Origin: Elusimicrobia bacterium UBA5214
GTDB taxonomy: Bacteria; Elusimicrobiota; UBA5214
Reading direction: 5' to 3'
Length of the DNA stretch: 64,000 bases
Assembly (NCBI GenBank): GCA_002412545.1
Contig: DHVG01000001.1
Coordinates: 73,341 to 137,340 of the forward strand
Part shown: piece after piece, positions 54,633-63,845 of the stretch
Position numbering within the stretch: the first letter of the stretch is position 1
Layout: each line of letters opens with the position of its first letter
Translations under genes and position numbers: made by a program
Notes under the pieces: model-generated
What the model saw: the letters and a program-made list of their open reading frames with translations, nothing else
Told to the model about the DNA's origin: nothing
Database searches by the model: none

Positions 54633-55672
54633 AACTTCTGACAGTCCTTTGAAAACCCTCTTTTATAGGAAAATTAAGCTTCCATCCCAATGCTTTTATT
54701 TTAGTGATATCAACCGTCGTACGCGCGAACTCTATCCTTAAACATTTATTCGATTTATTAATATTCTTAACAACCTTGAGTTTTCGTTCAGGGAAAACTT
54801 TTTCTACGAGCGTTTGGGCAAGTTCAATTACGCTGATCTCATGGTCAGTGGCGACATTATACGCCTCTCCTTCTTTACCTTTTAATAGAACTATAAAAAA
54901 TCCCAAAGTAGCATCTGTGTCATATAGCAAAAGTTTCTTATTGCCTTACCTTCGCTTGTAAGCACAATGTCCTGATAATGTATTATGTTTGAGATAAAAT
55001 CCGCGAAGGATCGTCCATCGTCCAATTTTATTCCCAGCCCATACGTTATTGACGGACGAACTATCTTTACAGGGACCCCGTATTGATACTTCCATGCTAT
55101 GCACATACTTTCCGCCATTTTCTTGCTTTCAAGATAGCATGACGCGATATCCCCGGGGATTTAAGTATCCGAAACAATCCTCTTTAATGGGATAGCTCGA
55201 TTGACCCACAAAGCCATAAACGCCGCTGGTACTGAACAACATAAAAGTTTTTACTCTTTTCTTTACAGCCAGTTTCAATAGATTAGCTGTACCTACGATA
55301 TTTGGTAAAATAGTTCCTACAGGGTCGCTCCAGAAAAACTTCGGGGACGCTTTGCTTGCGGCATGTATAATATAATCAACATTTTCGTCAATCTTAATCT
55401 CATCGCAGACATCTTGCTTAACCAATTGTAGTTTATTGTCGCCGATATAATGACTAAATCTTTTACGGCCATTTTCCAGATTACGGACCAAACCTGTTAT
55501 TTTTATATTCATTTTTTTTGTTTCATTAAGATAAAGCAGTGTTTCAACCATATACGCTGTCAAAAAACCTGATGCTCCAGAAATCAGTACTGTTTTATTT
55601 CTTAACAGTTCCCAGGGCAGGTTTTTCGTCGGTAATATACTTTAAATCAGAACTTATTATGCTATTTCTCAT
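54604..55672 (-). pseudogene. NAD-dependent sugar epimerase/dehydratase, broken by several frameshifts
   Basis: Pieces in order from the 5' end: RNSIISSDLKYITDE (from ATG 55670-55672), LPWELLRNKTVLISGASGFL, then YIIHAASKASPKFFWSDPVG, then MAESMCIAWKYQYGVPVKIVRPSITYG, then DATLGFFIVLLKG. Frame changes occur near 55622-55626 (A5 run), 55151-55158 (CCCCGGGG) and 54930. It is clearly one epimerase-fold gene. It starts 11 bases before the end of the SDR gene upstream. Confidence 0.85.
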
Positions 55673-56612
55673 TTTTTTTACTAAAGTAATTGACACATAG
55701 TTTTTCAGCGTATTGCAGATAAGAATCCTTTTTAATAGCAGCGACATCCAAAGTATCTTTTAACCCGCTATAATATTTGAACAAGTCAGCTATCGCATTT
55801 TCTTGAGACACAAATTTAAAATTTCCTATCTCTGAAAGAAGTTTTTTGTTGTCACCGGAATATTCCACACCTATCCTGGCATTTAACACGCGTATCTCAC
55901 TTTCATATCCGCTCACCTTATTTATTATGTTCGCAATAGTGATTAAATCAATAGATTTCGTAGGACAAACATTAAATATCTTGTTTTTTACATTTTTTAC
56001 ATTGTTATTCACAAAATGTTCCATAATTCTGCAGAAATCAGTTATATACAAATAATCGTAGATAACATTTTGGTTGATAACAATAGGCAGCTTAAGTATA
56101 TTTTTGACTATTGCGTTAGATATGAATTTATAACGATAATCTTCATATCTGCCGTATATACCGAATATCCTCAGACAAATTAAGTCCTTTTTGTTTATCT
56201 GTTTAATATATTTTGATATCAAATATTTAGCGTAACTATGTCCATCATTGGGAGTATGTGTGTCATAATATTCCTCAGGCATTTTCTTATGCCAATATGC
56301 CCTTGCGTATTCAGACCCAGAACCTAAATTTATCAATTTTGTGGACGGGTTTTTATATTTTTGAAGGTTAAAAAACATGCGCAAATTCATTTCACATGTA
56401 TTTGACGGATAATTCTTGCCATCCAGTCTCGTTGTTGCACAATGAACTATAGTTTCAATTGTATTGCTTTTAAGATATTTTTCAACAGATTCAGAATCAG
56501 TCAGGTTTAATTCTTTCCTTGAAGGATACAATATAGAATATTTTTTTGCTAAAAAATACTCAACCAAATTATGGCCGATGAAGCCACTTCCCCCAGTTAT
56601 TAAAATACTCAT
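55662..56612 (-). CDS. NAD-dependent epimerase/dehydratase (SDR)
   Basis: 316 aa. Start chosen at 56612 with GGGAG five bases upstream. SILITGGSGFIGHNLVEYF binds NAD; INLGSGSEYARAYWHKKMPE and YAKYLISKYIKQINKKDLICLRIFGIYG are the catalytic part; then YDYLYITDF. Could be the reductase or epimerase finishing the CDP-sugar (paratose or yersiniose type), but specificity cannot be read. Confidence 0.88.
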   Translation of the reverse strand: MSILITGGSGFIGHNLVEYFLAKKYSILYPSRKELNLTDSESVEKYLKSNTIETIVHCATTRLDGKNYPSNTCEMNLRMFFNLQKYKNPSTKLINLGSGSEYARAYWHKKMPEEYYDTHTPNDGHSYAKYLISKYIKQINKKDLICLRIFGIYGRYEDYRYKFISNAIVKNILKLPIVINQNVIYDYLYITDFCRIMEHFVNNNVKNVKNKIFNVCPTKSIDLITIANIINKVSGYESEIRVLNARIGVEYSGDNKKLLSEIGNFKFVSQENAIADLFKYYSGLKDTLDVAAIKKDSYLQYAEKLCVNYFSKKNEK

Positions 56613-56626
56613 GACTCCCAACCCAT

Positions 56627-57742
56627 CTATTGCTCGTCTTTATCTCCCCATTTAATTTTTTTCCAGTCAACAGGGTAAGTATCTGATTTCTCTATTTGAG
56701 GCATAATTTTCTTATAGAACGACATATCTCTATTGCCGGATAGGCAACTAAACTTATAATCATAAGAAAACCACTTTATGCCCAATCCACGCTTTATTAT
56801 AGTTTCCAAATCCTCATTAAAAATATTGCCAATTGTTATTGGTATCCACGGACACGGTAATACATCTCCATAAGCAGTAATAGACATATGTCTTTTAAAA
56901 CACATACAGCCAAATTCATATCCACAATTTGGAGATAGATGGGTAGAAGTATTATATTTTCCGCCTAACTGCTGATGTAGGGTCTGTATATATTTTATAT
57001 CTTTCGTATCTAATATTTCATCTTTATACTCCTCAAAAGCTCCTGTGGGTTTTGCAAAAATTATACTGGTATGTTGTCCAAATGGAGCTATGAAGTCCAG
57101 TTGTTTGATTAATTCGCCAGAACTAAGTAAACTTTTCGTAGCAACAATGTTGATAATAACACCAAGACCATGTTTTTTACAATGGTCTAAAGCGTCAATG
57201 CATCTTTTCCATGACCCTTTTGTGTTTCTAAAATCGTCATGATTGGATTCAAGTCCATCGATACTTAAATGAATTCTGTCAACTCCTACATCTACCAACC
57301 ATTTTATTTTTTCTTCCGTTAAGAACCAACCATTGGTATCCATACTAATAACAAATCTATTAGGACCTATTGCATCAATAACATCCTTTAAGTCGGGGAA
57401 AATAAGAGGTTCACCCCCGGAAATACAAATGCTTGCTAGGCCTATTGCATCAGCTTGGTCTGCAATACTTTTAACATCTGAAATAGATAAAAGTCTGCCA
57501 CTTTGTTGTTTGAATTTCTCAATTGCACAGTGTTTGCACTTAAAATTGCAGTTATATTTATATTGCAATTGTATTAAAGCAACACATTCCTTTTTTTTGA
57601 TCCTTTCAGGATGTTTAATTATCTTTGCATATGCTAACGGTTTTTTTTCTTGCAATGTCATTCTGTTTTTTACTTCCCTGTCCGTCATTCCTTTTGCCAT
57701 TAAATCATTTTTGTCAAGTTTCACATTGTCAATTCTTCCCAT
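56627..57742 (-). CDS. Radical SAM / SPASM-like enzyme
   Basis: 371 aa. The cluster motif C65xxxC69xxC72 is in YNCNFKCKHC. SGGEPLIFPDL is the conserved GGEP block. C-terminal cysteines (NCGYEFGCMCF, LPCP) suggest an extra Fe-S cluster, as in SPASM or twitch domains. Probably a sugar- or peptide-modifying enzyme in the cluster; substrate unknown. Confidence 0.88.
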   Translation of the reverse strand: MGRIDNVKLDKNDLMAKGMTDREVKNRMTLQEKKPLAYAKIIKHPERIKKKECVALIQLQYKYNCNFKCKHCAIEKFKQQSGRLLSISDVKSIADQADAIGLASICISGGEPLIFPDLKDVIDAIGPNRFVISMDTNGWFLTEEKIKWLVDVGVDRIHLSIDGLESNHDDFRNTKGSWKRCIDALDHCKKHGLGVIINIVATKSLLSSGELIKQLDFIAPFGQHTSIIFAKPTGAFEEYKDEILDTKDIKYIQTLHQQLGGKYNTSTHLSPNCGYEFGCMCFKRHMSITAYGDVLPCPWIPITIGNIFNEDLETIIKRGLGIKWFSYDYKFSCLSGNRDMSFYKKIMPQIEKSDTYPVDWKKIKWGDKDEQ

Positions 57743-57755
57743 CTTCCCATCCTCT

Positions 57756-58895
57756 TTAAAAAAATTCTATTTTGTTATCTTTAAGCACAGCAGTATCTAT
57801 GCCGAGATTCATATTATTTAATGTCTTTAGAACTTCACTGGAATAAAGGCCCGGTACCATAACTATTACTATGTCTACTTTTTTCTCTTTCAAGTAATCT
57901 GGAGGCATAATTTTCGTATGCATAATCGGCGAATACTTGCCCTGTTTAAACTTTGCGGAATCAATGATATATTCTATATCACTTGCTTTGGTTAATGATA
58001 ACAAAGCCAAAGTCCTGTGACCCGCACCCCAAACTGCTACTTTTTTATTTTTTGATTTATAAGCAGCAATAATCCGTTGTAAATCTCTTATAAGAGTTTC
58101 TACGTCACTATATTGTGCGGAAAGATTTAATGCTTCTTTCTTTTTTACTGTCACAGCAATATCGTTTTCTTCATTAATGATTTGACACTCTATTACATCA
58201 AAACCATTTGCTTCAAAAGCGTAAGTAAGTGTCTTTTTAGTGAAATATGAAATGTGATCTGCAACAAATTCATAAAAACATCTTGTTTTTAACAAGTATT
58301 CTAAGTTGGGGACAGTTACAAATCCAACTGCGCTGGCTGTTGTATTTTTATATATATTTCTGATAATATTGCTAGGCTCAGGAAGATGTTCAAGATAATT
58401 TAACGAAATGAACGCATCATAAGGTGCACCCTTAATTTTACCTCTATCACCGATATATCTATGAATCATATTCCTTCCTGCTGACTTGCCAATCTTTACT
58501 GATTCAAATGCAGCCTCAATTCCTGCTGACTTAAATCCTGCTTCTTCCAAAACATCAAGCATCTCACCCTTGCCGGTGCCGATATCCAAAACCTTTTTTC
58601 CATGCATACCAAATCTGCTAACAAATTCTTTCATTTGGTTCAGTCTAGACAACCTTGATTTCTCTGATAACGATGCAGCTGTTATCACTTCTTTGTAATA
58701 CTTTACTGGCTTCATATTATGCTGTACCAGACCACAGCTTGCACATTGGCGTATATTAAGGGGTATCCCCGTGTCTTCAGAAAACTCGGTTTTTTCCGGA
58801 TAATATTGAGCAGCTTTAGGCATACCTTTTAATTGCAGGATTGGTTTTGGAAATAATTTTTTACCACACAAATGACATTTGTTAGAACTCATCAT
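57756..58895 (-). CDS. Sugar C-methyltransferase (Methyltransf_13/14 type)
   Basis: 379 aa in three parts: a zinc-binding head (CHLCGKK and CASCG), a SAM domain (VLDIGTGKGEMLDVLEEAGF, SLNYLEHLPEP), and the C-terminal C-methyltransferase domain (VAVWGAGHRTLALLSL). This architecture is that of NDP-sugar C3-methyltransferases such as TylCIII and NovU. It adds a C-methyl to a deoxysugar. Confidence 0.9.
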   Translation of the reverse strand: MMSSNKCHLCGKKLFPKPILQLKGMPKAAQYYPEKTEFSEDTGIPLNIRQCASCGLVQHNMKPVKYYKEVITAASLSEKSRLSRLNQMKEFVSRFGMHGKKVLDIGTGKGEMLDVLEEAGFKSAGIEAAFESVKIGKSAGRNMIHRYIGDRGKIKGAPYDAFISLNYLEHLPEPSNIIRNIYKNTTASAVGFVTVPNLEYLLKTRCFYEFVADHISYFTKKTLTYAFEANGFDVIECQIINEENDIAVTVKKKEALNLSAQYSDVETLIRDLQRIIAAYKSKNKKVAVWGAGHRTLALLSLTKASDIEYIIDSAKFKQGKYSPIMHTKIMPPDYLKEKKVDIVIVMVPGLYSSEVLKTLNNMNLGIDTAVLKDNKIEFF

Positions 58896-58922
58896 ATATC
58901 CTTTATTTTCTACTTCACTTTT

Positions 58923-59735
58923 TTATATTTTATCATCGCTATAATTGGGATTCGCTTTTTTAACCCTTTCTTCAAGCATGGTAATCCTCTTTTCATCCTC
59001 ATCCTTGATACGGTGATAATACCGCCTTTTACTTTTCAGCCACAGAAGTTCAAATTTAATACCTTCTCCAAGCCCTTCAGCGATATTTTTTATTGCCTCT
59101 TTCTTATAAACAATTTTACGCGTTTCATATTTATCTATCAAATTTTGTGAAACAAGGTTTTGAATAAATGTTATTGAATCAAGGGAGATTGCCCCACCTA
59201 AAGCTGTTTTTAATCCTTTTTCCCTTGCTTTTTTAAAAATTTCAGTACAATACTTAAACATTTCATCACTATTTACAAAACTTCTGTCTTTATTCATTGA
59301 AGCAGCAAAATCAACTCTGCCTATAGTTATGCTGTTTAACAGGTTAAGTTTCTTTAATTTTAGTATTTCATCAATATTTCTATAGGCAGTGATTGTTTCA
59401 ATATTGATTGCAAATTCTATGTCTTTTCTGTTATCTTCAGCTATAAATGTATCAATCGCATTTAAAAACTTGCTTGCCGCAAAAGCAGTTTCAGCCATAG
59501 GGGCAATAATTCCTCTTGCGCCCAACGAAAGTGCTTCATACATATCGGTAACAGCTTCCACACCGCCAATTTTCAGTATAATAGGCAAATCCACACTATC
59601 CACGACATCTTTCAACCGCATTAGTTCTACCTGCCTGCTGCCCTCATTTTCATATTCAGCCTTGATTTGAAAAACACTGTACTCGCTTTTCAATTTCTTT
59701 AACAGGTCAATCATCTCGTACTCTAAGACATTCAA
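58923..59735 (-). CDS. HpcH/HpaI aldolase / citrate-lyase family protein
   Basis: 270 aa, TIM-barrel like. LKIGGVEAVTDMYEALSLGARGIIAPM, FAINIETI (metal-binding Glu) and ITIGRVDFAAS (metal-binding Asp, G-x-x-DFxxS form). The family joins or splits pyruvate-like and aldehyde pieces. It has a charged C-terminal tail. Overlaps the HAD gene by four bases (ATGA). Role in sugar building is inference. Confidence 0.85.
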   Translation of the reverse strand: MNVLEYEMIDLLKKLKSEYSVFQIKAEYENEGSRQVELMRLKDVVDSVDLPIILKIGGVEAVTDMYEALSLGARGIIAPMAETAFAASKFLNAIDTFIAEDNRKDIEFAINIETITAYRNIDEILKLKKLNLLNSITIGRVDFAASMNKDRSFVNSDEMFKYCTEIFKKAREKGLKTALGGAISLDSITFIQNLVSQNLIDKYETRKIVYKKEAIKNIAEGLGEGIKFELLWLKSKRRYYHRIKDEDEKRITMLEERVKKANPNYSDDKI

Positions 59736-60538
59736 GTGATTTCCCTCCTTATTAATTGTTGCAATTCGCCAAGATTCTTAACTATAATGACCTTTTTATC
59801 AACGACAACTTTATCAACGACAACTTTGTCACTGATTAAAATAGCTTTGGAGTTGTAATTTAATGCCATTTGAATATCGCTTTCATAAGAATCGCCGACA
59901 ACCGCTATCTCGTTATGTTTAACATTAAAATCTTCCGATATCTTGGACAAGATGTATGTATTTGGTTTACCGATAACAAAGTCAGGTTTTCTACCAGCTG
60001 CTGCGGAAATTGCTCCTACCATTGCACCACAACCCGGCAGCTGCTTATTTTCACCGATAGGGAAAAAATGGTCTTCATTGCAAGCGATAAATTTCCCTCC
60101 TTTTAACAGCACCGACAAAGCATCTGCAATTTTATTATAACTAAATTCAAAATCAAGCCCGACAACAAGGTTCTCCGCTTTATTTACATCAACTGTCCTG
60201 AGCCCAACATTTTGAAGTTCATCGCAAAGACCCTGCGAGCCGATAACATATATTTTGTCAATACGCGATTCTTTCAAGTACGCAGCTGTAGCTGAAGATG
60301 AAGTATAAACTTCATTAATACTGCAACTAATCCCAAGTATGTTGAGTTTCTCATGGATCTGACTGACAGTTTTTGACGAATTATTTGTGAAAAATACTAT
60401 TTTGTACTTCTCTCTTAAATAATTGATAATATTAACTGCGCCATCAGCCGCATTACCCCCAAAATACAAAGTCCCGTCTAAATCAAACGCAAAAAGTTTG
60501 GTATTTACAGTAATTTTAGTCATTTTTATTTTTCTCAT
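59732..60538 (-). CDS. HAD-superfamily phosphatase (NagD type)
   Basis: 268 aa. DLDGTLYFGG with the nucleophile Asp19, TNNSSKT, IGKPNTYIL and VGDSYESDI. A 15-bp unit (TTATCAACGACAACT) is duplicated exactly at 59796-59825, doubling KVVVD. It overlaps the TPP gene by 23 bases. It could dephosphorylate an intermediate in the cluster. Confidence 0.92.
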   Translation of the reverse strand: MRKIKMTKITVNTKLFAFDLDGTLYFGGNAADGAVNIINYLREKYKIVFFTNNSSKTVSQIHEKLNILGISCSINEVYTSSSATAAYLKESRIDKIYVIGSQGLCDELQNVGLRTVDVNKAENLVVGLDFEFSYNKIADALSVLLKGGKFIACNEDHFFPIGENKQLPGCGAMVGAISAAAGRKPDFVIGKPNTYILSKISEDFNVKHNEIAVVGDSYESDIQMALNYNSKAILISDKVVVDKVVVDKKVIIVKNLGELQQLIRREIT

Positions 60539-62321
60539 CTGCTATTATCATATTTGAATAAAATTCATCGCGTTCAAGAAACGGGTACAGATCTTCCAGA
60601 GGTTTGGACACCATGGTGCCATCAGGTTTTTTTTCTGATGATTGTTTTGGTGAAAATATATATTTGCGGTCTAAGACAACTTCGCATATTACTGCTCCTT
60701 TAGATGCTAACACACTTTTAATTTTTTGTTCCATTTTATCCGTTGAACTAATTTTAAAAAACTTTAAATCATATAAATCTGCCAGTTTGGAAAAATCCGG
60801 AAAAGACACGCCTGATTCTTTATTGCAACCGATAAAATCGCCTTTAAAAAAAGTTGTCTGAGTTTGTTCTATTGACCGGTAACCTTGATTATTCAAAATA
60901 AATATTTTTATCGGTAGGCTATTATGTTTAACAGTTTGCAACTCCTGAATATTCATCTGTATACTGCCATCTCCTTCGATACAAACCACATCCTGATTTC
61001 CTGCTAAAACGGCTCCTATGGAAGCAGGCAACGCATAACCCATGGATGCGCAGCCTGAATTCCAAAATATACGCTGTCCGAGCTTAACTGAACCCGCCTG
61101 AAATAAGCCCACACACGCTGTTCCGTTTGCTGCCACAACAATAGCTTTATCATCTAGGATGGCCGTTAATTTTTCAAAGAAGTAATATGGGTGGACACAA
61201 TTTCCATTTGCTATCTTATACTCATCTAGCACCACCGGATATTTTTTCTTACGCAGCAAACACCAGTCCAACCATCCTTTGTCGGTATTAATAACTTTAG
61301 GATTTTTGTTCAATAATGCCTCAATAAAATCTTTTGCGTCAGAATGGACTAAAATATCACCTTTTACTGTTTTTTTGTTTAGTTCGGCATCGTCAATATC
61401 AACGAGAATTTTTTTTGCGTTCTTTGCAAATGTTTCCCAGTTATAGCCAACTTGTCTGATATTGTTCCTAGTTCCAAGACAAATTACAAGGTCAGCGTTT
61501 TGAAGGGCGAAATTCCCGGCACGACTGCCTAATGTCCCTATCCTGCCGACAAAATAGAAAGATTCGGAAGAAATGAGGTCGAACCCATTGAAAGTTGTAA
61601 CAACCGGTATATGCAATAAATTAACTAATTTCAAGAATTGTTTTTCAGATTTGGCTATCCTTATGCCATGTCCTGCTATAAGCAACGGCCTTTCCACTTT
61701 TTCCAATTCTTTAACAACCAATGAAACAACCTCATCTTTCAGCATTAATTTATTGTTTTCTATAGCCTCGCTTTTAAGATCTTTTTCGTTAATTGATACT
61801 CCCTGGACATTTAGTGGAATGTCCAGCCAAACAGGGCCTGGCCTTCCGGAAGTAGCTATATGAATAGCTTTTTCTAATTCAATTTTTATGCTTTCCGGTT
61901 CAGTAACCATTTTGGCATACTTGGTAACCGGCTTAACGATATCAACTATGTTAATCTCCTGATCGCCAAACTGACGCAGGTGGCTGCCCGGAATGGATGC
62001 AATCGTAGTCTCAAACTTCACCTGACCAGACAGGTACAATACAGGAACTGAATCTAACCACTGTCCTATAACACCTGTTAATGTATTGGTTCCCCCAGGG
62101 CCCGATGACACGTTTACAACTGCCATACATCCTTTTGTCCTTGCATATCCTTCAGCTGCTATCGCTGCGCCCTGTTCATGGTGATTACAGATGTACTTTA
62201 TCCGTTTCTCATTTTTCAATGCATTATTTAAATGCATAGCGCTACCACCAACCACAAGAAAAACATGCTTGATCCCGTAATCCGCCAGATACTTGAAAAT
62301 ATAATCTGCTACTCTTATCAT
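60516..62321 (-). CDS. TPP-dependent acetolactate-synthase-like enzyme
   Basis: 601 aa, three domains. Catalytic Glu49 in NHHEQGAAIAAEG, GPGGTNTLTGV, IPGSHLRQFGDQEINIV for FAD-site-like contact, and GDGSIQMNIQELQTVKHNSL binding TPP-Mg. Flanking sugar genes rather than ilv genes suggest a biosynthetic role. YerE, which adds a two-carbon unit to CDP-3,6-dideoxy-4-keto-glucose, belongs to this fold; identity is inference. Confidence 0.9.
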   Translation of the reverse strand: MIRVADYIFKYLADYGIKHVFLVVGGSAMHLNNALKNEKRIKYICNHHEQGAAIAAEGYARTKGCMAVVNVSSGPGGTNTLTGVIGQWLDSVPVLYLSGQVKFETTIASIPGSHLRQFGDQEINIVDIVKPVTKYAKMVTEPESIKIELEKAIHIATSGRPGPVWLDIPLNVQGVSINEKDLKSEAIENNKLMLKDEVVSLVVKELEKVERPLLIAGHGIRIAKSEKQFLKLVNLLHIPVVTTFNGFDLISSESFYFVGRIGTLGSRAGNFALQNADLVICLGTRNNIRQVGYNWETFAKNAKKILVDIDDAELNKKTVKGDILVHSDAKDFIEALLNKNPKVINTDKGWLDWCLLRKKKYPVVLDEYKIANGNCVHPYYFFEKLTAILDDKAIVVAANGTACVGLFQAGSVKLGQRIFWNSGCASMGYALPASIGAVLAGNQDVVCIEGDGSIQMNIQELQTVKHNSLPIKIFILNNQGYRSIEQTQTTFFKGDFIGCNKESGVSFPDFSKLADLYDLKFFKISSTDKMEQKIKSVLASKGAVICEVVLDRKYIFSPKQSSEKKPDGTMVSKPLEDLYPFLERDEFYSNMIIADEKNKND

Positions 62322-62324
62322 TAT

Positions 62325-62819
62325 TTATATGAGTTCCCTGTAAATTTCGTGAAATTTCAGTAAATTGTCGGGGCAGATGTTATGCCATTTTAGGTACCCT
62401 TTGTCAGTGCTTTTTTTCCCCTTGTTTTCCGGCACAAAGGTGGATGACAGCGAACACCTGTATAATATTGAAATAAAATGAGCTCTGATATTTTTTTTAT
62501 GGTCAATAATTTCATTGATCGCGATGGGGTTGAGGTCATAATCAATGGATGTTTTCAGTTCTGTTTCCGCAACTTTCTTAAGTCTCGTTTCTAAGGTTTC
62601 TTTGAATCTAACAATACCACCGGGCAAGTGCCAACCTCGTCCCGAGTACTGATCATCACGCCATGATAACAACGTGCGCCCTTTATCATCTTTAATTAGA
62701 AGATCAACATTTACTAATGGGGTTACAGAACTAATATAATAGAATAAATCATCAGGCAAACCTACTGACGGATTTGCAACTTGTTTCTTAAGAACTTCTA
62801 TAGCATCAATAATATTCAT
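62325..62819 (-). CDS. Nudix hydrolase (GDP-mannose mannosyl hydrolase-like)
   Basis: 164 aa. Nudix box GIVRFKETLETRLKKVAETEL: the RE pair of the box is KV, as in Gmm-type members that lack the usual glutamate base. Also WHLPGGIVRF and SWRDDQYSGRGW. Probably cleaves a sugar nucleotide; the exact substrate is unknown. Confidence 0.85.
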   Translation of the reverse strand: MNIIDAIEVLKKQVANPSVGLPDDLFYYISSVTPLVNVDLLIKDDKGRTLLSWRDDQYSGRGWHLPGGIVRFKETLETRLKKVAETELKTSIDYDLNPIAINEIIDHKKNIRAHFISILYRCSLSSTFVPENKGKKSTDKGYLKWHNICPDNLLKFHEIYRELI

Positions 62820-62869
62820 AAAATTTCCGTTATTCTAAATATTTGATAAATAAACAAAAAGTGTTATGT

Positions 62870-63844
62870 TTATATCAGATATTTTTTGTACCATCTAACT
62901 GTTTTTAGCAATCCTTGTTCAAAGCTATACTGTGGTTGCCAGCCAAGAATTTTCCTTGCTTTTTTAGGTGATAGATATTGATGTTTTATCTCATATTTAG
63001 CTTCATTAAGAATTTTGTAATTAGGTACTTCCCCAGCCAGTTGATAAATTTTTTTAACTAACTTTGTTACAGTGATTGGATTTTCGTAACTAAAATTGAA
63101 TGCTTCGCCACCCAACTTTAGCTTTTGTAATTTTTCTGCAAGTAAAATATAGCCAGCAACAATATCATCAACATAAACATAGTCACGGGTGAATTTTCCA
63201 TTACTACGAATAAAAAGCATTTTCCCAGTAATCGCACACTTTATGGCATCAGGTACTATTCTTGAAAAATTAAAATCACCCGGACCGTAGATATTTCCAC
63301 ATCTTGTTACAGCAACCGGCAATCCATATGTATGAAAATAAGTATATGCAATTAAATCAGCACAACTTTTGGAAGCATCATATGGATGATTACCCTGTAG
63401 AGGTGTTTTTTCAGTATATGGTAATATTTTATGACTTCCATATGCTTTATCGCTTGATGCAATAACGATTGATTTTACCGTATTGGAATTTCTGCATGCT
63501 TCAAGAATTTTCCAGGTTCCTTCAATATTTGAAGAAAAAGTCAGAAGTGGATCTTTAAGGCATTTGTCTACAATGGCTTCCGCAGCAAGATGAAAAATAA
63601 CATCTACTTGATATCTTGAAATTATTTCTTTTACAAGATTATAGTCAGTCACGCTTCCTTTTATAGTGATTATTCTTTTATAGTCATCTTTTGTAAAAAC
63701 AGTTCTTTTTCTCTTGACTTCTATATCCAGCCCAACAATTTTTGCAACTGCCGAAAGAAGCATTCTTGTAAGATTACTTCCCAAAAAACCTTCATATCCA
63801 GTGATTAAAACATTTTTGTTTTTCCAGAATTTCGTTTTTTGCAT
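62870..63844 (-). CDS. rfbG: CDP-glucose 4,6-dehydratase-like SDR
   Basis: 324 aa. NAD site NVLITGYEGFLGSNLTRML, SSDKAYGS, PYDASKSCADLIAYTY with the catalytic Tyr and Lys, and VTRCGNIYGPGDFNFSRIVPD. These match RfbG closely. It makes CDP-4-keto-6-deoxyglucose, the RfbH substrate. Its ATG (63842-63844) is one base after the rfbF stop codon. Confidence 0.93.
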   Translation of the reverse strand: MQKTKFWKNKNVLITGYEGFLGSNLTRMLLSAVAKIVGLDIEVKRKRTVFTKDDYKRIITIKGSVTDYNLVKEIISRYQVDVIFHLAAEAIVDKCLKDPLLTFSSNIEGTWKILEACRNSNTVKSIVIASSDKAYGSHKILPYTEKTPLQGNHPYDASKSCADLIAYTYFHTYGLPVAVTRCGNIYGPGDFNFSRIVPDAIKCAITGKMLFIRSNGKFTRDYVYVDDIVAGYILLAEKLQKLKLGGEAFNFSYENPITVTKLVKKIYQLAGEVPNYKILNEAKYEIKHQYLSPKKARKILGWQPQYSFEQGLLKTVRWYKKYLI

Positions 63845-63845
63845 A

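Noticed and set aside
59796..59825. The 15-bp exact duplication in the HAD gene as another member of the word-repeat system.
   Set aside because: It is a single two-copy tandem in frame (five codons), not a degenerate array, and its sequence is not found elsewhere in the window. Ordinary slippage explains it.
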